Assembly (NCBI GenBank): GCA_947447405.1
Contig: CANFKQ010000002.1
Location: 1 to 41,000, forward strand
Source: Comamonadaceae bacterium
GTDB taxonomy: Bacteria > Pseudomonadota > Gammaproteobacteria > Burkholderiales > Burkholderiaceae_C
Direction of reading: 5' to 3'
DNA: 41,000 nucleotides
Positions 37,400 to 41,000 of the stretch are shown here, piece after piece. Each line of letters begins with the position of its first letter. Position 1 is the stretch's first letter. The notes under the pieces are model-generated. The model was given only the letters and a program-made list of their open reading frames with translations, was not told the origin of the DNA and ran no database searches. Made by a program: the position numbers and the translations under genes.

Positions 37400-38278
37400 T
37401 TACCAGCTGTCGTCGCTGCTGCCACCTGAATCAGCGCTATCCCAATCAGTGCCAGAACCAGCATCAAAGGAGCCCAAGTCAGGTTGCGCTTGCGTGTCAA
37501 AAGGCACGTAACCACCGTTAGCAGATGTAGGCGATGCACCTGCAACTGAGGGCGCAGACGTGTGGTGGTCACCCTCTAGGGCTTTCGACAAAGCATAACC
37601 AGCAGCCACACCGGCCAAGCCACCGACCACAGCCCCGGTCATGGTGGAACCACCACTGCTGGGTTGTGCGTAGCCCTGAGGGGCATAACCCGGTTGCGGG
37701 ACATTGGGCGTGAACTGCGCGCCAAAACCACGCGGTGCAGGCTGTGTGCTCATAGGCGATGGAACGGGTGCATTGGCAGAGGAGCGTCGTAGCCACAGAC
37801 CCAGCACCACCAACCCTGCGATGGCCAGCCACACATAGGTCAAGGGTGAACCACCCACGTTAGCGGCTGGCTCTGGTGCAGCTTTGGTGGCCACCTGTGT
37901 GCTGGGTACCACCGATGGCTCCATCACCACCGACGATGTGGGTGCGGCGGCCAAATCGCTCACCGTGGCCATCACGGTGTTGAACTTATCAGGATTGGTG
38001 GCGAATTTCAAAGACCCATCTAGGTCTTTGGCTTTTTGCAATTCGGTTTGCGCCTCTTTGTAACGGTGCTCATGCGCCAACACTTGGCCCAGCTCGTAAT
38101 GTGCTTTGGCGCTTTGCGGTTTGTCTTGCAGCACCTCACGCAGCATGCTTTCAGCTTGCGTGTAGTGACCTGCGGCTACTGCGGCTTCAATGTCTTTGGG
38201 CGTAGCCAACGCCAATGCCAGGGTTGCCCCTAAAACGCATGCACCGACAACAACCGATTTCAACAAACGAGACAACAT
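37400..38278 (-). CDS. TPR-containing membrane protein with low-complexity C-terminus
   Basis: HYTQAESMLREVLQDKPQSAKAHYELGQVLAHEHRYKEAQTELQKAKDLD TPR; one TM segment LTYVWLAIAGLVVLGLWL; C-terminal DWDSADSGGSSDDSW. Start chosen at 38278 (MLSRLLKSVVVG). Confidence 0.75.
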   Translation of the reverse strand: MLSRLLKSVVVGACVLGATLALALATPKDIEAAVAAGHYTQAESMLREVLQDKPQSAKAHYELGQVLAHEHRYKEAQTELQKAKDLDGSLKFATNPDKFNTVMATVSDLAAAPTSSVVMEPSVVPSTQVATKAAPEPAANVGGSPLTYVWLAIAGLVVLGLWLRRSSANAPVPSPMSTQPAPRGFGAQFTPNVPQPGYAPQGYAQPSSGGSTMTGAVVGGLAGVAAGYALSKALEGDHHTSAPSVAGASPTSANGGYVPFDTQAQPDLGSFDAGSGTDWDSADSGGSSDDSW

Positions 38279-38435
38279 GAAAAGCCTTTCAATCCAATCT
38301 GAATACTTCAGCGGCGTTGCATTGTGCAGCACCGATGTGACGGCTTACGTAACGACTTGGTAAAGCACGCACTCATGACGTTTAGATGCGCGTGGTTCGC
38401 AGAAATACAAGGGTGATGAAGGTGCAGCAGAAACG

Positions 38436-38459
38436 AAAAAGGCTCCTTGCGGAACCTTT
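38436..38459 (-). terminator. Rho-independent terminator downstream of tRNA-Val
   Basis: Minus-strand AAAGGTTCC-GCAA-GGAGCCTTTTT. Confidence 0.8.
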
Positions 38460-38496
38460 AACTCTTGCCTTTGAGAAGCGAATGATTTAGTAAAGA

Positions 38497-38571
38497 TGGT
38501 GGGCGATGCAAGTTTCGAACTTGCGACCCCCACAGTGTGAATGTGGTGCTCTACCCCTGAGCTAATCGCCC
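38497..38571 (-). tRNA. tRNA-Val, anticodon CAC
   Basis: Minus-strand GGGCGATTAGCTCAGGGGTAGAGCACCACATTCACACTGTGGGGGTCGCAAGTTCGAAACTTGCATCGCCCACCA. Cloverleaf assembled by hand, CCA encoded. Confidence 0.95.
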
Positions 38572-38607
38572 ATCTTTACCGTTTTTCCATCTCTGGAAAG
38601 ACAGAAA

Positions 38608-39321
38608 TTATGCCACAGAAATTTCTAATTTTCGCCAAACTGTGTTTCCACCGCTCGATTTATCTAACTGAACCAGTACATCGTCATGCTGCGTCATCTC
38701 TTGCTCCGTGGCGGTAATGACCGGCAGCTGATAGCTGCTGAGGTCTACGCGCTCTGTCGTACGGGTTTGTTCGTCGTTGCTCTCCACCTCCATGAGCAAG
38801 GCATCTTGGCCGCGCGTCATGTTGATATACACATCGGCCAGCAGCTCGGCATCAAGCAACGCGCCATGCAGCGTGCGGCCTGAGTTGTCGACCTCTAAGC
38901 GATCGCACAAGGAATCGAGCGAGTTGCGCTTGCCTGGGAACATCTCTTTGGCCATCACCAAGGTGTCGGTGATGCCATCCACAAACGTGGTGAAACGCGG
39001 ACGGCCTTGCAGCTCTAGCTCTTTGTTCAAAAAACCTACGTCAAACGGGGCGTTGTGAATGATGACTTCTGCGCCTTCGATGTATTCCAGAAACTGGTCC
39101 ACCACTTCGCCGAACTTGGGCTTGTCTTTCAAGAACTCATTGGTGATGCCGTGAACGCGCAAGGCGTCTTCATGGCTGTCACGCTCGGGGTTCAAATAGA
39201 AATGCAAGTTGTTGCCAGTGAGCTTGCGGTGCAACAGCTCAACGCAACCAATCTCAATGACACGGTCGCCGTTGTCAGCCGACAGGCCTGTGGTTTCGGT
39301 GTCTAGAAAAATCTGGCGCAT
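38608..39321 (-). CDS. dnaQ: DNA polymerase III epsilon subunit
   Basis: MRQIFLDTETTGLSADNGDRVIEIGCVELLHRKLTGNNLHFYLNPERDSHEDALRVHGIT; Exo motifs through HNAPFDVGFLNKEL. Start chosen at 39321 instead of the ORF-track 39435. Confidence 0.95.
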   Translation of the reverse strand: MRQIFLDTETTGLSADNGDRVIEIGCVELLHRKLTGNNLHFYLNPERDSHEDALRVHGITNEFLKDKPKFGEVVDQFLEYIEGAEVIIHNAPFDVGFLNKELELQGRPRFTTFVDGITDTLVMAKEMFPGKRNSLDSLCDRLEVDNSGRTLHGALLDAELLADVYINMTRGQDALLMEVESNDEQTRTTERVDLSSYQLPVITATEQEMTQHDDVLVQLDKSSGGNTVWRKLEISVA

Positions 39322-39323
39322 GG

Positions 39324-39662
39324 TCAGTGGTTTTCTTTGGCGTGGTTGATGGTGTACTTCGGAATTTCCACCACCAAGTTTTGCTGTGCCACGATGGCTT
39401 GGCAGCTCAAACGTGAATTGGGCTCTAAGCCCCAAGCGCGGTCAAGCAAGTCATCTTCGTTTTCATCGGCTTCGTTGAGCGACTTGAAGCCCTCGCGCAC
39501 GATGACGTGGCAGGTGGTGCAAGCGCAGCTCATGTCGCACGCGTGTTCGATGTTGATGTAGTGCTCCAACAGCACTTCGCAGATGGTGCTACCCGCTGCG
39601 GCTTGAAGCTCCGCGCCATTGGGGCAAAGTTCGGCATGGGGCAAGATTTTGATGATGGGCAT
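39324..39662 (-). CDS. fdx: 2Fe-2S ferredoxin, ISC type
   Basis: HACDMSCACTTCHVIVREGFKSLNEADENEDDLLDRAWGLEPNSRLSCQAIV. Confidence 0.96.
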   Translation of the reverse strand: MPIIKILPHAELCPNGAELQAAAGSTICEVLLEHYINIEHACDMSCACTTCHVIVREGFKSLNEADENEDDLLDRAWGLEPNSRLSCQAIVAQQNLVVEIPKYTINHAKENH

Positions 39663-41000
39663 TTAGATGTTCTCGATGTTTTGTCCGGCCAAGGCCTGTT
39701 GAATGCCTCGGTTCATGCGTTGTGCGGCGAAAGCTTCAGTACCCTTGGCCAGCGCTTCAGTGATCGCTTCAATGGCAGCGGCGTCTTCGAGCTTTTTGGC
39801 CTCTACCGTGGCCACCATTAACCCATCAATGCGCGCGCGGTCTTCGGCAGACAACAAATCGCCATCGGCTTGTAAAGCACTTTGCGTGGCCAACCACATG
39901 CGGTCCGCGTCCACGCGGGCCTCTACCAAAGCTCGGGCTTTGATGTCTTGCTCCGCGGTCTTGAAGCTGTCTTGCAACATGGCGGCAATTTGGTCGTCCG
40001 ACAAACCATACGAGGGTTTGACGGTGATGTTGGCAGTCACACCACTGAGCTGCTCTAACGCGCCCACACTCACCATGCCATCGGCATCGACCGTGAAGGT
40101 CACGCGAATGCGTGCAGCACCTGCAGCCATGGGTGGGATACCGCGCAACTCGAAACGCGCCAAGCTGCGGCAATCGGCCACCATGTCGCGCTCGCCCTGC
40201 ACCACATGCAAAGCCAAGGCGGTTTGGCCATCTTGATAGGTCGTGAAGTCTTGCGCCATCGCTGTAGGAATGGTTTGGTTGCGCGGCACAATGCGCTCGA
40301 CTAAACCGCCCATGGTTTCGATGCCGAGTGACAGCGGAATCACATCGAGCAACAGCAACTCACCATCGGGGTTGTTGCCTGCGAGCTGGTTGGCTTGGAT
40401 GGCAGCACCAAGCGCCACCACTTCGTCGGGGTTAAGGTTGTTCAGCGGTGCGCAGCCCAGCAGGTCAGCCACGGCTTGCTGCACTTGTGGCATGCGGGTG
40501 GAGCCCCCCACCATGACCACGCCTTGAATGTCGTCTTTGCTGAGCTTGGCGTCGCGCAAGGCTTTGCGCACGGCGGACAAAGTGCGCTGGGTCAAAGGGT
40601 AAGTGGCAGCTTCAAATTCGGCGCGAGTGACGGTGTGGCTCAATGCGCCTCTCGACAAGACCACGTCAAACGCGACGCTATCAGCCTCAGACAAGGCTTC
40701 TTTGCAGGCACGTGCAGCCACAAGCACATTTGATTTGTCAGCCGGTGTGAGAATGACGCAGCCGGTTTGGGCTCGCACCCAATCGACCAAAGCACGGTCG
40801 TAATCGTCTCCGCCTAAAGCGGAATCGCCGCCCGTGGCAAGCACTTCAAACACGCCACGTGTGAGGCGCAGCACAGAGATGTCAAACGTGCCGCCGCCGA
40901 GGTCGTAAACGGCGTACACACCTTCGCTGGCTTGGTCTAAGCCATAGGCAATGGCAGCAGCCGTGGGCTCGTTGATGAGGCGTAGCACGTTGATGCCTGC
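39663..41000 (-). CDS. hscA: Fe-S assembly Hsp70 chaperone HscA, N-terminal part beyond the window
   Basis: Frame open to the window end ([23 protein letters not shown]); [31 protein letters not shown]; immediately upstream of fdx. Confidence 0.93.
   Translation of the reverse strand, partial: AGINVLRLINEPTAAAIAYGLDQASEGVYAVYDLGGGTFDISVLRLTRGVFEVLATGGDSALGGDDYDRALVDWVRAQTGCVILTPADKSNVLVAARACKEALSEADSVAFDVVLSRGALSHTVTRAEFEAATYPLTQRTLSAVRKALRDAKLSKDDIQGVVMVGGSTRMPQVQQAVADLLGCAPLNNLNPDEVVALGAAIQANQLAGNNPDGELLLLDVIPLSLGIETMGGLVERIVPRNQTIPTAMAQDFTTYQDGQTALALHVVQGERDMVADCRSLARFELRGIPPMAAGAARIRVTFTVDADGMVSVGALEQLSGVTANITVKPSYGLSDDQIAAMLQDSFKTAEQDIKARALVEARVDADRMWLATQSALQADGDLLSAEDRARIDGLMVATVEAKKLEDAAAIEAITEALAKGTEAFAAQRMNRGIQQALAGQNIENI

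Overview
The window looks like a betaproteobacterial chromosome segment, probably Comamonadaceae judging by gene content and protein style. Conserved core genes flank a dense catabolic island of about 35 kb. Left flank: rpoD (5' truncated by the window) and a strong hairpin terminator. Right flank, minus strand: hscA (truncated), a 2Fe-2S ferredoxin, dnaQ and tRNA-Val(CAC). The island appears devoted to hydroaromatic acids (quinate/shikimate type) and to protocatechuate 4,5-cleavage. Part A (about 2.0-12.1 kb) holds a LigAB-type dioxygenase with a divergent LysR. It also holds an operon of type II dehydroquinase, an AroE-like dehydrogenase, an HPPD-like VOC protein, a TIM-barrel dehydroshikimate-dehydratase-like protein and an aldo/keto reductase, preceded by a DctQMP TRAP transporter and a TetR regulator. 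Part B (about 12.2-28.5 kb) holds a TauE/SafE permease, a Gfo/Idh/MocA oxidoreductase, a Liv-type ABC transporter and a PcaR-like IclR regulator. It also holds a divergent module: IclR, a KstD-like flavoprotein fused to NIPSNAP-like repeats and a small TIM-barrel protein on one side; a second AroE-like dehydrogenase, a second KstD-like flavoprotein, fumarase C and a CHRD lipoprotein on the other. Part C (28.6-37.4 kb) is a nearly complete protocatechuate 4,5-cleavage operon (ligC, ligB, ligA, ligI, two Bug proteins, ligK, ligJ) with a ModA-like protein lacking an obvious signal peptide and a divergent LysR. The strongest candidate for an undescribed system is the divergent IclR/AroE/KstD-like flavoprotein module at 19.7-26.4 kb, which may be an oxidative route from alicyclic keto acids to aromatic ring-cleavage substrates. 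Other notable items are a split QuiC with a degenerate HPPD half, palindromic regulator sites, a long REP-like hairpin and a ferritin-like gene remnant. No CRISPR array, transposase, integrase or rRNA was recognised. All family calls were made by eye without database searches.
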